Assembly (NCBI GenBank): GCA_958510875.1
Contig: OY294067.1
Span: 29,872,912 to 29,936,911, forward strand
From: Endomychus coccineus
Lineage: Eukaryota; Arthropoda; Insecta; Coleoptera; Endomychidae
Reading direction: 5' to 3'
DNA: 64,000 bases
The translations under genes and the position numbers were made by a program. Positions 50,787 through 61,265 of this stretch are shown in pieces. How positions within the stretch are numbered: the first letter of the stretch is position 1; each line of letters starts with the position of its first letter. Under the pieces are notes generated by a model. That model did not search any database, had not been told where the DNA came from, and saw only the letters and a program-made list of their open reading frames with translations.

Positions 50787-52345
50787 TGTTGATTATCCAA
50801 GTATTCGCATTTTTTATTAAGGATGCATATTTTATGAAGACGAAACGTTGGCAACAAACCAACTCGCTTTACTACAATCTGAGAACGTTGACCCTTTCCT
50901 AGTACGGGACCTATGAACAGGGTGTAGCTCATAAATAAGCGCTTAAAAATAAAGGGTGGGTTATTAAATCGGAAGGAACCGCGTAAAACGGGGATTTACG
51001 GGAAGAGATGAAGTTAAGCGATGCTCATAGGTAAGCAATCGCGAGTGTCCAGCAGCTTTGGCAGGAGTTTGACGTGATAGTATATCAAAATAACATCCAC
51101 GAAAGCAGGGCCCGCGGCTCAGTCTAAAATCAATGAACGCCATGCGCGACCTGGGGTGTGTAAGGGTGGGGGTGTAGTGACTGCTCCATAGGCGCCAACC
51201 CGGACAGTCCACGCCTATGGAGCCAGCTGCAGCTTGCAGAATCTCCAGGAGTCTGTGTGTGATGTGTCCGATGCCGATTACCAGACATGGACAAGCACGA
51301 TGTGATCTTTGAGGTGAGTCCGCATGCTTTCGGAACCGCTACTCTCTGATTACATCTCCCACTGTTTATCTCGACGTCTCTACATCTAATTGTTCTTATC
51401 TCCGGTCCCGGTTACCCGGCATTTCCTATAGAGATTTAATGTTTATTACAGTTCCGGAAGCCTCAATTTGCGTTCGGAATCAATCCTTTAGCCACGATAG
51501 ATGCTTTATTCCGTTTGCCACGCCGTTCATCAGGGTTGTTTATTTCTGTTTATCTCGTAGTGTTAATAGGCGATTGAGATGCTGTGGCCCATTGCCCCAA
51601 ATATCTATCTATATTAGATTTCACTAGCGCTTACCAATGATGATCGAAATCAAACTGTCCATTTTATCATATGAGCGTTATTAATACTATATAAATTCAA
51701 AGTTGATTAGAAAACTGGCAGATGGCACATGTCACAGTTAGCTTCAATTGAATTGGGATGTGTTATTTTTTGAATTACGAGGGATGCAAAGTTGGTTTCG
51801 TGCTGTAAAGACGCACGGGATAGTTTAATTGTTATAGAAAAAATTTAAGCTAGATACTATTCAATATTAATCTTATTGGATTTAAATTCAAAATTATATG
51901 ACGATACTAAATTGTTTTTTCAATATCATGAATAGTGAAGTGTCTCTTAGAAAATTTTAGAAATATTAAGGCATGCCTAAAAATTTTGTCAACATATACC
52001 TGGTTGATGAATTATTATTGTCATGGTGGCCATGAAAAATATGTCTAGAAATTTGATAAACATGTGATTCGTCCTGTTCGTATGTTACCTGAAAAATTAC
52101 AAAATTGATATATACTAGAAAAAGAGGTGAGCAGTTCAGGTGGGTATTTTTTTTTTCATAATACCTAGAGAATCTTAGATACTACGTTTGGTGTCAATTG
52201 TTAGTTCTTTTAGCTCTTCTAAACCACTGTATATCTGTGCTTCAAACATTTATTCACTATTTTATTGTAAAATTAACGATTTACTGTATGAGATGATAGT
52301 TTCGCATTAATGTAGCATTGGGAGATTCATCTGATACAAGGAATA
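50787..52345. other. No gene recognised; GC-richer island at 50890-51420
   Basis: 50890-51420 is clearly less AT-rich than the rest of the window (for example CAGGGCCCGCGGCTC, GGTGGGGGTGTAGTG, a CCATAGGCG/CGCCTATGG inverted pair at 51183-51221). It may be old transposon or promoter sequence. The minus-strand open stretch 50964-51212 has no known motif. 51430-52345 is ordinary AT-rich DNA. Confidence 0.4.
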
Positions 52346-52349
52346 CAGA

Positions 52350-52610
52350 AGGCTAAAATTTAAAAAAAATCAGCACTGTTGAGTAGCTATCCCCAAATTA
52401 TCCCATTCATATCATGCTATTTCCTCAAAAAATAAGATATCCAACAGGATTTTCCAACAAAAATTTTAATTTCCAATTTATGGATGTATGTCTGATTTGT
52501 ATCCATGCAATTTTTTCAGTTGATTTGCATTTTTGTAGGAACCCAATGTAAACAGAAGCTTACCGTTTGAAAATATGACAAATGCATGAAGACATATCAT
52601 CAAATGTCAA
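52350..52610. repeat. Dispersed repeat, copy 1 (pair with 53480-53765)
   Basis: GGCTAAAATTTAAAAAAAAT, GAGTAGCTATCCCCAAATTA, CATATCATG, ATGTCTGATTTGTATCCATG and GAAAATATGACAAATGCATG occur in the same order at 53480-53765 with scattered differences. Same orientation, 1.1 kb apart. Identity unknown. Confidence 0.7.
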
Positions 52611-52859
52611 ATATCTCGTACCATTTCATCAGATTTGTCTCCTGACAATTCGTTAGGTGAAGTTGGATATTTTGGTGTAACGATTATGGGACGAAAAACT
52701 GCTATTCTGAACAAAATTGCTTCGTTCAATTAAGTAGATAAGAATTCCACAAATGTATTAAGTACAACTCAAATCACAAAAAGAACGTGGCCAAAGCTGC
52801 TCAGTTCAGTTAAGTTACTTATTTTAATTTTGTTTTAACCAGTTATCAAGTTTTTTCAG

Positions 52860-53050
52860 CTCTTTTCGTAATGTCTTGAACAGTAGACTTCGTCGAAAGT
52901 TAAATCTTGAAAAATTCTTGCGACACAATAGCACGACTTGATACCGATGTTTCACCAACCATTACAGTTGGCATCTTCAGGGCAGGCTTGAGACTTGAAC
53001 TGAAGGCATAGTTAAGTTGGTTTAGTTCGTCATTTAAACCATATTTTCAC
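52860..53050 (-). mobile_element. Penelope-like family D terminal fragment
   Basis: The minus strand reads CTGAAGA (52980-52974), the extra T, a stem II GCCAAC-TGTAAT-GGTTGGT, GAAA (52953-52950) and CATCGGTATC. The flanking TTTTTCAAGATT and AGTAGACTTC blocks match the plus-strand copy at 57025-57120. The 3' stem I does not pair well, so the hammerhead is probably not functional. Confidence 0.6.
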
Positions 53051-53189
53051 AAATTGAAGCGGGTATTCTAGTGCAGCAAAGCCATCGAACGGTTGGGAAT
53101 TACTAGATGATGAGCAAAAATATCCATAAATTTGGTTTCCCTCACACCTGATCGCTTTCTTTGTTAGCTACTTGTAACATCTCCAAGGT

Positions 53190-53420
53190 GACATCTGATG
53201 TTCCACAGGGCCCGGTCTTGGGTCCTCTGCTAATTGATTTTCATCGATGATGTTATTGGAATATTCACGCTGATATATGAAGCTTCACCTTTCAAGATTA
53301 GATATATGTCAGACGATATTTTATTACAGGAGGATCTATCGAGGCTAGAATCTTGGTGCCAATCAAACGTGCTAGGTCTGAACATGTCTAAATACTAGGA
53401 GCAAGTCGCCACTGTTGATT
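53190..53420 (+). pseudogene. Non-LTR RT fragment (family 2)
   Basis: The translation includes TSDVPQGPVLGPLLID, equal to RT motif B (S-G-V-P-Q-G-S-V-L-G-P-L-L-F) of jockey/CR1-like elements; then the frame is lost. A nearby KIRYMSDDILL (about 53297) keeps the DD pair of motif C in changed form. Short and dead; different from the family at 13060, 16310 and 62655. Confidence 0.7.
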
Positions 53421-53479
53421 TCATACAACATTGCTTACATCCCTGCTCTGCCCGAGCATTTAAGATGTAAGGTCTTAAA

Positions 53480-53765
53480 ATACAAAACCGCTAAAATTAA
53501 AAAAAAATCCGCATGTTGAGCTATCCCAAAATTACCCCATCCATATCATGAGTTTTTTGTCAAGAACTGAGTTTTTGGTAAGAGACCCAACAGTATTTTC
53601 TCAGAAAAATTGAAATTTCTAATAAATGGATGAATTTCTGATTTGTATCCATACAGTTTTCTCAGTTGCTTTGCATCGCTCGATTGTTAATTTGCATTTT
53701 AGTAAGTGCTCAATTTAGTAATAGCTTACAATTTTTGAAAACATGCATGAAGAAATATCATAAAG
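53480..53765. repeat. Dispersed repeat, copy 2 (pair with 52350-52610)
   Basis: Direct copy of 52350-52610 with an insertion near 53680 (TCGATTGTTAATTTGC). The two lie on either side of the Penelope-like D and non-LTR fragments. They may be the two ends of one larger composite element or independent insertions. Confidence 0.7.
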
Positions 53766-54009
53766 AAGGATCTACATAAGTTATAATAGTGGTGCCAAAC
53801 AAACTTGCTAGGTCTGAACGTCTTATATCAGATGAATGGAGTTATCTTCAATTCATAATTGTCCTTTGATCACGATAAAAATCTCTGGGCTTAACATTCC
53901 GAAATAGCCTGAGTGTTGTTGATCCTGAGACTCAAATTTTGTTATTGAACACCCCAACTAGTTCTCAGTTTGAGTATGCTAGCATTGTGTGGCTTCCATC
54001 TGCTGCTGG

Positions 54010-54890
54010 GCGTCGCCAAAGCTAGCAGAGCCATGTCAGAAAAATGGAGGGAAAAATACATCATAATTATAGGCTATTTATAGACATTGTTCAGAAGCAA
54101 CTATACATTTTTAGGAAAGATTGAAAAGTAACAATACACCGATGCTCTTGTGGCTTAAGATAAGCTAGTAGAGCCACCTAAAAATTCATGTTTGAGGAAA
54201 GTAGTTTGCATGACAAAATTATAGGCACTTTAATTATGCCAAGCAATTATCCTAGCAAACTAAGGGTTCCTTCTATGTCTTCGGTTGAGATGAACTGCAG
54301 GTCTGCATAAAATCATAAACTTTGATGAAAATAGTTACATAGAAATTATAGCCTATTTATAGACTTTTTTGAACATAGCTACAAATTTTCAGGTACAATT
54401 TTTTCAAGACAAGACTCCTAAGATAAGCTAGGAGAGCCACAAAAAAAATTCACGATTGAGGAAAACGTTTTTCTTGTCATAATCGAAGAGCCTATAATTT
54501 TGGCACCTGAATTACTATCCTCAAACGTGAATTTTTAGATGGCTCTGCTAGCTTATCTTAGGTTGGCAGAGCCTCGTCTTAAGAAAAGTGTGCCTGAAAA
54601 TTTAAAGTTGTGTAAAAAAAGTCTACAATGTAACTGTTTTCTATTTTCATCAAATTTTATGATCTCATGCCGCCTCACACTCATCTCAACCGAAGCCACA
54701 GAAGGAACACTCAGTTTGCTAGGATGAAATGAATTTTTCTTGTCATAATTGAAGGGCCTATAAAGTGCCTATAATTTTAGCACCCGAATTACTTTTCTCA
54801 ATACGTGAATTTTCAGGTGGCTCTGCGGCTTACCACTAGAGCCTCGGTCTAAAAATGTATAGTTCATTTTTCTGAAATGGCTCTGCTAGC
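54010..54890. repeat. Complex foldback built on GCTAGCAGAGCCA repeats
   Basis: AGCTAGCAGAGCCATGTCAG near 54018 pairs with CTGAAATGGCTCTGCTAGC near 54873. Inner pairs include TAAGATAAGCTAGTAGAGCC (54157) with GGCTCTGCTAGCTTATCTTA (54540) and CTAGGAGAGCCACAAAAAA-type words (54430) with GGTGGCTCTGCGG (54817). CCTATAATTTTG and ACTTTAATT blocks are also repeated. The segment is probably a nonautonomous foldback that grew by internal duplication. No transposase. Confidence 0.7.
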
Positions 54891-54899
54891 ATTGAGGAC

Positions 54900-55756
54900 G
54901 TTCCTGCTGGTGGCATTGATATGATTGAGAGTGTATTGGAAAAATTTATAGGGTGGGCCTGGCAAAGCCTTTAAATCGGTTGACGTTCCAGGAAATCTGT
55001 TGACAAAGTTATTAATTTTTGGTGAATTATAAAGTCTGTTACTACATTTCCTGGAACGTGATATCATACACTGAATACTGAACACTGAAGATACTACTGT
55101 GGTGGTGAATTAATTATCAATATCATATTGTTATTGACATGTAAACTTGTGTTTTCCCATTCAATTTGAATAAGTCACATGTGACACGAGAACTCTGAAA
55201 ATATTTGACAATGATGGTTTTCAGATATTTGTTGTAGTTCTACTTTCAAAAGACATTTATACATCAGCAGCATCCTGCGAAACAATACCTAGTCTTGAGA
55301 ACCGTATAGTATCACTTACATAATTTTCTGTATACCTTTGCACGGAGATTGAAATCCCCTTGCAGCTTACTGTTTCCCCTTTTCATTTAATATTAGAATT
55401 TTCCGTACAATTTTATTAGGAGAGACAAACAGAAAATAGATACTCTGGATACATATCCGTATAATACTATCAATGGGAACCCAAACATTCATTGTCTTTG
55501 CTCATATGCTAGGTAATATGTTCAGAATTTGGTGGATGCGTTAGATAAGTCCGGTTTCTACAGCAAGGTAGCTCAAGCTACGTATAGTGAAGTACGGGTA
55601 CTGTTAGAAATATGGTGAATTCCATTTACGTCAATATAGATTTTGATAACTGTGTTCCAAGATTACATTACGTTAATACAACATGAACTGATTTTTATAT
55701 TCAATATTTTGTACAATTCAGTACTCGATGTACTGTTGAAGTCTTGTAATACTGAC
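54900..55756. other. No feature supported
   Basis: AT-rich DNA without recognisable ORF, repeat or transposon end. The minus-strand open stretch at 54864-55085 has no known motif. Confidence 0.45.
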
Positions 55757-55795
55757 TAGATTAATAATGATTCTTGACCCAGGTATGTATTATAC
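55757..55795. mobile_element. Outer-end fragment of Penelope-like family C
   Basis: TTAATAATG, then TTCTTGACCCAGGTATG, the same words found at the outer edge of family C at 27660-27690 (minus) and just left of the mariner-like element at 58437. The match ends at ATTATAC, where another element starts. Confidence 0.5.
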
Positions 55796-56480
55796 AGCAT
55801 GGGCCAATCAAAACGAAACACGGCCGATATATCATATACCGTTTGTTTAAAAAAAAATCGCTCGGACCCGTCGTTTTTTATTTCCAGGGGGAAATATTTT
55901 GCTCATATCATCACCTTGTAACTTTCACCCCCTCTCGGGTGTGAGCTTTAACCCAAAATCTTGAATGGGAATAGGGGTCGAGTGGTACCTTATTTTGAAG
56001 GTAATCGAATCTTCTGTTCAACGCATCTTAGTTTTAGAAATTTGACGCTGCCGTTTTTGAGAAAATAAGGGAAGAACAATGAAAAATAATACTATTGCTC
56101 GGTGAAAAAATGTTGAGATCCGTTGATGTTTATAGCAAGAAAAAAGTTTTTTTTCGCTTACTTTCAACTCTGCCTCTCCAACTTCTCGCAGAGGTAAGCT
56201 TCAACTCTTAAATTAAAATGGGATTAAAAGTCAAATGATACCACAATTCAAAGGTCATCAAAATGTCTTTTCACGGACTAACAATTTTCAAGAATTAAGT
56301 AGGTAGTTGAGTTTGTTAATAAGTAAACACCGATAAAACATTTGTATCGATTTTTGCGTTAGTTTTATGTAATAACGTTGTTTTTGAGAAAAAAATTATT
56401 TTTTTCGAGCTTAGCTTCACGGTCTGGTTTAGATTTACAAAGAAAGATGAGACACAAAATGTAAATTTAGTTTATTCATT
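55796..56480. mobile_element. Unclassified transposon-end-like sequence
   Basis: Starts AGCATGGGCCAATCAAAACG right after the family C fragment, and then has GGGGGAAATATTTTGCTCAT, CACCCCCTCTCGGGTGTGAG, and a second similar CTCTGCCTCTCCAACTTCTC stretch. The mix of long A/T runs and short GC-rich hairpins resembles the long terminal repeats of mariner-like elements here, but the right partner was not found. Confidence 0.35.
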
Positions 56481-56587
56481 GTTCTGTTATATCATTGATG
56501 ATAACAGGTCGAATTTTCAAAATCCTCAAAAACATAATATTTCTACTCGGTTTTCAAAGATCCCCTTCCTACTCTTCATTTAGAAGG

Positions 56588-57120
56588 TGTGGTGAAGTCT
56601 ACATTGGCGCAACAGGTCGTACAGTAGCTACTCGTGTGAAATAACAAGAGCCCTGTAAAAGGCTTCGTGTCACCAGTAGATCTGCACTTGTGGAACACAA
56701 GTTTGACACTATTCATCAAATCCTTCTCGAAAATACTAAAATCCTATCCCGAGCCCCAAACTTCTATCAGCAAAAAATCCTTGAAGCTATAGAAATCCTA
56801 AAACATTCAAATAATCTAAACCGTGACTCAGAATATCACCTTCCCAACATTTGGAATCCCATCCTCAAAAATGCTAGTTCACACATGATCACACAACGGC
56901 ATGATCAGGTGTAAGAACTGAGTTAAACACCGGAATTGAGGAAGTGAACTGTGTAGCGTGAACGATTTTTTCCTACGATAAATACGGCTACAGGACCAGT
57001 AGAATCAGTTTTAGTTCAAGCCTCAAAATTGCCCTGAAGATGTCACCAGTAATGGCGAAACATCGGTATCCAACCGGAAGACAAGATTTTTCAAGATTAG
57101 CTATCCGCGGAAGTCTACTA
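56588..57120 (+). mobile_element. Penelope-like family D, 3' part with GIY-YIG relic
   Basis: CGEVYIGATGRTVATRVK (the Y-I-G-x-T-G-R strand of GIY-YIG) is followed by a stop, and then SALVEHKFDTIHQILLENTK, ILSRAPNFYQQKILEAIEIL and KHSNNLNRDSEYHLPNIWNP. The E-A-I-E-I-x-K-H-x-N-N-x-N-R-D block is the known end of this nuclease, and EAIEI holds the catalytic Glu. After the stop at about 56914 comes a hammerhead-like motif (CTGAAGA at 57034-57040, GAAA at 57057-57060) and CATCGGTATCCAACCGG. The RT is missing and the frame is broken. Confidence 0.75.
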
Positions 57121-57124
57121 TCCA

Positions 57125-57870
57125 AGATATTATCAGAGTAAGCTAAATTATAAATCAAAGTGCATGTTCAAATACTATTTGACGATAATAATGTAAACAA
57201 AGGGTTACCCTCCGCTGGAGATCAACATGTTGGGAAACTTCAGTAAATAGCGTTGGACAAATTTTTGATCAATAATCTAATTTCTAAACAAAAAAAGAAA
57301 TTCGAACTCAGCCAACTAGCCACATCAGAGCCATTACCTTCAAATACAATAAAATTTAAAAGTTTCATCCTTCAGTAATTAATAAATTCCAATATTTGCA
57401 ATACAACCAGCTTATAGATGTAAGAAGAAGCTAAAAAACCCTTTAAGCAACTCCTTTGATAAAGTTCCGATTCCGAGAAATCCGGGATTTACAAAATCGA
57501 GTTTGTGAAGAATTCTACGTGGTTCAAACTAGAAGGAATATTTTGCCCATATAAACAAAATAATGGTGAAGGATCCTAGATAGCCGAACATATTTTGAAT
57601 ACAGGTCACACCATTTTTCATGAAAGTTTACCACTTTTAAAACACAACACGGACAAATATCTAGTTGATTTAGAAGGGAAGGAAATGTATAAACGAAAAA
57701 GCAATTTATTAATTACCAATTTATTCGCCAGCTGAGGGTAACCCCTTGTTTGCATTATTATCCTTATATGGTATTCAAACAGGAACATTTTCGTAGCCAG
57801 AAAGTCCTCAGTACTTTAATAGTATTTTTAGTATTTTTAAGGGTGATTATTTCTTATCTATAGTGTTCAC
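57125..57870 (+). mobile_element. Penelope-like family B element with inverted arms, truncated
   Basis: Left arm at 57125-57240 (GGGTTACCCTCCGCTGGAG) and right arm at 57690-57790 (CCAGCTGAGGGTAACCCC) are in inverted orientation. In between, the plus strand encodes SGIYKIEFVK (57480-57515) and IAEHILNTGHTIFHESLP (57590-57640), parts of the GIY-YIG nuclease, with stops between them. The end, CGTAGCCAGAAAGTCC, is a decayed stem II/GAAA half of the family B hammerhead-like motif. Confidence 0.65.
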
Positions 57871-58455
57871 CGCAGATTAAAATATCAAATCAAATTTGGC
57901 ACGCTTAACATATTTATTTAGAAATCTGTCATTATATGATTGGTGCAAGTACGTCGATTTTGTAATACTTCTCAACTCAGATGTTCTTGATGTGTTATCT
58001 CCTTTCATTGAATTCGATAATACTGTTTTAGATTGTCGCCCGAAAGTCATGATCCTTGTTGTAAACCAATCCTGAAACATGCTTTGATAGAAGATATGCT
58101 CCGTTTGTTTTACTATCCCCAAGGAAATGTGGATGTATTTAGCTTGTAAGATTTAGTAACGTGTGAGCTGAATGGTTCTCATTTCCATCATATTACCCAT
58201 GTCCACTTGACGTTTAATTAGCAATTCGAATTCACGTGAATATTAATTTTGTTTGTATGTGTTACGCATTGAAATGATTATAAAATAGCCAGCGAACCAT
58301 TATACAGAATATATTTCAATAAAGGAAACATTAATGAATGCTATAAATCAATAAAGTTACTGACTAGCCGATGTAATATTAAGAAAACCTAATATACACA
58401 TCTATAGTTATTGATTTAAATAATTTAAAATGATTCTTGACCCAGGTATGAATTA

Positions 58456-60875
58456 TATACAGGGTGTAAATAAATAACTGTGAAAAAATTCAGGAGGTGA
58501 TTCCTTGTTGAAAAATAAGGTGAGTCTTTTATATAAAAAAAATCATTTGACCCCCTAATGTTAAGATACAGCCCTTTAAATGGGGCGCCGAAAAAGTAGT
58601 TTTTTATTTTTATCTTCTAAATCCAAAAACTAACAAAAATAAAATTGAGCACACATTATTTGCTATTAAGAAGGCATCCAATAAATGAGTTGCTGGTTTT
58701 CCACTTTGTTTGTAAGGGGTAGAAATAACCACCCCTAAAACTTGTTTTTCACTTAACTTTTTCTCTTATGTGTATATTGCCAATTAAAAATTCATTTTAG
58801 GTAGCTTGTTTCATTCTGAGCAAAAAATGTTTCTTGTAATTTTTTCGAAAAATTGAAGATTTCTGGAAAAAAAAAATTACTTACAAGTACATGGCACGAT
58901 TCTCATAGTATGGAATTTTAATTAAACTTTGATTTACCTAGTAGGCGGCTGTCATGTTGACATATTTTGTTAAGACAACTAAATTATTTTTAGTATGTGC
59001 AATAATAAGTTAAAATCATTGTTAATTGTCTTACACTGTTATCATATTGAGGCCCTTTTGTAAAGAATTTCAGAAAAAGGGAAGTGTACACAAATGTTGA
59101 ATTGACAGATATGTTATAATGGAACTCAAACTGCACTTGAAATAATGTAACAATTGAATATTCTTAAAAACTAATAGAGATCATATGGGATGTTCGAAAT
59201 GACCCCCTTCAGCCATTACACACGCGTCTAGACGGAGACGCATTGATCCTCGTATGCGGTGGAACATTTCTGGGGTATCTTGAATAACCCTACATGAAAC
59301 AATTATGCGGTTTCGTAGATCTTCCAGGTTTCGAACAGGAGTCTTGTATACCAAAGTTTTCAGATGCCCCCAAATAGAAAAATTCAAAGGATTTAAGTCC
59401 GAAGATCGAGGTGGCCCAAACTGAGGCCCACCTTGACCTATCCAGCGATTTGGATAGACTTCATTCAAAACCTCACGTGCTCTTACACTAAAAAGGGCAG
59501 GGGTCCCATCTTGCATAAACCACATTTCCATTCTCTCACGTAAAGGCATATCATCAAGTAATAGTGGGAAGTCTCTCAGAAATAAACTGTATGAATTTCC
59601 ATCTAATCTAGGCGGCAGAAAATGTGGGCCAACTAACTGATTCCCAATATGCCCTAACCACACATTTGAAGAAAATTGTTCTTGGTGGTGAGCTTCTATT
59701 ATAGCGTGAGGGTTTTCTTCGGCCCATATGTGGTTATTCTGATAATTAATAATCGCCTCTCGAGAAAACTTAGCCTCATCTGTAAATAAGACCTTCTTCA
59801 GAAATGCACAGTTTTGTCTAATCACTTCCAGCATCCAAGTGGAAAATACTAGATGATTCGGAAAATCCCGCGGTAATAGAGCCTGGACTCGTTGTATGTG
59901 ATAAGGATATAAGAGCTGTTCCTTTAAGATGGCATATACCGTCATATGGTTAACATGTAACAGCAAACCAATCTTCCTAGTACTAATGTCAGGTTGCTCG
60001 TCGTCTAAATTACGTACTGCTTCCTCTCATGCTGGTGTTCTAACTTCACGTTGGCGACCACAATCATGTTTCATCGTTTTGAAGGTACCATTTTCTCGTA
60101 GTAGTTGATGAAGCCGTGCAAATAGACTGGGATGAGGAGCGACGCGATGGGGATACATTTCTGAATATCTTCTTGACGCTTCCAGGGATTTCCATTAGAT
60201 AGCCCGTAAACGAAATGCATATCTGTCAATTCTGCATTTGTGTACACTTCCATTTTACTGAAATTCTTTACAAAAGGGCCTCAAAATGATAACAGTGGAA
60301 GACAATTAACAATGATTTTAACTTATTATTGCACATACTAAAAATAATTTAGTTGTCTTAACAAAATATGTCAACATGACAGCCGCCTACTAGGTAAATC
60401 AAAGTTTAATTAAAATTTCACACTATGAGAATCGTGCCATGTACTTGTAAGTAAATTTTTTTTTTCTCAGAAATCTTCAATTTTTCGAAAAAATTACAAC
60501 AGACCTTTTTGTTCAGAATGAAACAAGCTACCTAAAATAAATTTTTGATTGGCAGTATGCACATAAGAGAAAAAGTTAAGTGAAAAACCAGTTTTAGGGA
60601 TGGTTATTTCTACCCCTTACAAACATAGTGGAAAACCAGCAACTCAGTTATTGGATGCCTTTTTAATAGCAAATAATGTGTGCCTGATTTTATTTTTGTA
60701 ACTTTTTGGATATAGAAGATAAAAATAAAAAACTACTTTTTTGGGCCCATTTAAAGGACTGTATCTTAACATGAGGGGGTCAAATGATTTTTTTTTATAT
60801 GAAAGATCCACCTTATTTTCCAACAAGGAATCACCCCCTGAATTTTTTCGCAATTATTTATTTACACCCTGTATA
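58456..60875 (-). mobile_element. Mariner-like family 1 element with 618-bp terminal inverted repeats
   Basis: The repeats cover 58456-59073 and 60258-60875, start TATACAGGGTGTAAATAAAT and are highly similar throughout (for example GGAGGTGATTCCTTGTTG against CAACAAGGAATCACCCCCT). TA directly at both ends fits a TA target duplication. The transposase lies on the minus strand and starts 5 bases inside the inner edge of the right repeat. The flanks (TTGACCCAGGTATGAATTA left, TTTTCGGGAAATAGGTCAC right) together rebuild the uninterrupted family C sequence seen at 27640-27680, so the element inserted in a Penelope-like arm. Confidence 0.9.
59181..60253 (-). pseudogene. Mariner-like family 1 transposase, nearly complete, two lesions
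   Basis: The ATG at 60253 opens MEVYTNAELTDMHFVYGLSN (DUF4817-type N-terminus). One frameshift follows after NGNP (about 60190) and one in-frame TGA lies at 60029-60027. The rest is open to 59181. The catalytic part contains VLFTDEAKFS (first Asp), YQNNHIWAEENPHA, SSNVWLGHIG, MWFMQDGTPALFS (second Asp) and PPRSSDLNPLNFSIWGHLKT, where the third acidic residue is Asp, 36 residues after the second. About 350 codons in all, typical for the group. Mobilisation by this copy is unlikely, but the lesions are few, so intact relatives probably exist in the genome. The element encodes nothing else. Confidence 0.85.
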
Positions 60876-61265
60876 CATTTTCGGGAAATAGGTCACACTA
60901 ACACATATGTTTATTATTTTCGTCTTTACGTACGTTTCGGTCCCACGACCATCATCAGAAGACGTATTATGTCTAAAACGGGATTTCTTAGAACTAATTG
61001 TATCAGCACAAAGCGTCCTTATCGCACCGATTTCAATTAAAAGCGCCCACATCGCCGAAACGAACAGAAACACGAATAATCAAAATTGTAACACATTAAT
61101 GTTTTAAGTATATAAATATATATCCAGTATCTACTGCCTAGCAATTTTCTTATAATATACGACTTAAACAAAAAAAATATAACGCTCAAGTATCCACTTT
61201 TGAACCAGATGTTACAGATTTATGAGGTAATAGAAAAGGTTGTCAGACCTTATTAGAAATATTAT
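60876..61265 (-). mobile_element. Penelope-like family C arm, right of the mariner insertion
   Basis: Reads as the direct equivalent of 24090-24480: TTTTCGGGAAATAGGTCACA, hammerhead-like motif, ACGGGATTTCTTA, CAGCACAAAGCGTCCTTATC, GAACAGAAACACGAATAATC, and the GTATCCACTTTTGAACCAGA block. The arm stops at about 61265. Together with 58430-58455 it forms one arm split by the mariner-like element. Confidence 0.75.
60921..60964 (-). ncRNA. Hammerhead-ribozyme-like motif, copy 3 (family C)
   Basis: On the minus strand it equals copy 1 at 24126-24169 except in the stem II loop (GTGG for GTGA): CGTCTT, CTGATGA, T, GGTC..GACC, GAAA, CGTACGTA, AAGACG. The only change therefore falls in a loop, while all stems and core bases are kept. 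That is the pattern expected if the structure is under constraint, although two copies are little evidence. Confidence 0.7.

Noticed and set aside
51183..51221. CCATAGGCG/CGCCTATGG hairpin as a rho-independent terminator or riboswitch
   Set aside because: The sequence is eukaryotic, and there is no T-run or gene in front of it. It is noted only as part of the GC-richer island.
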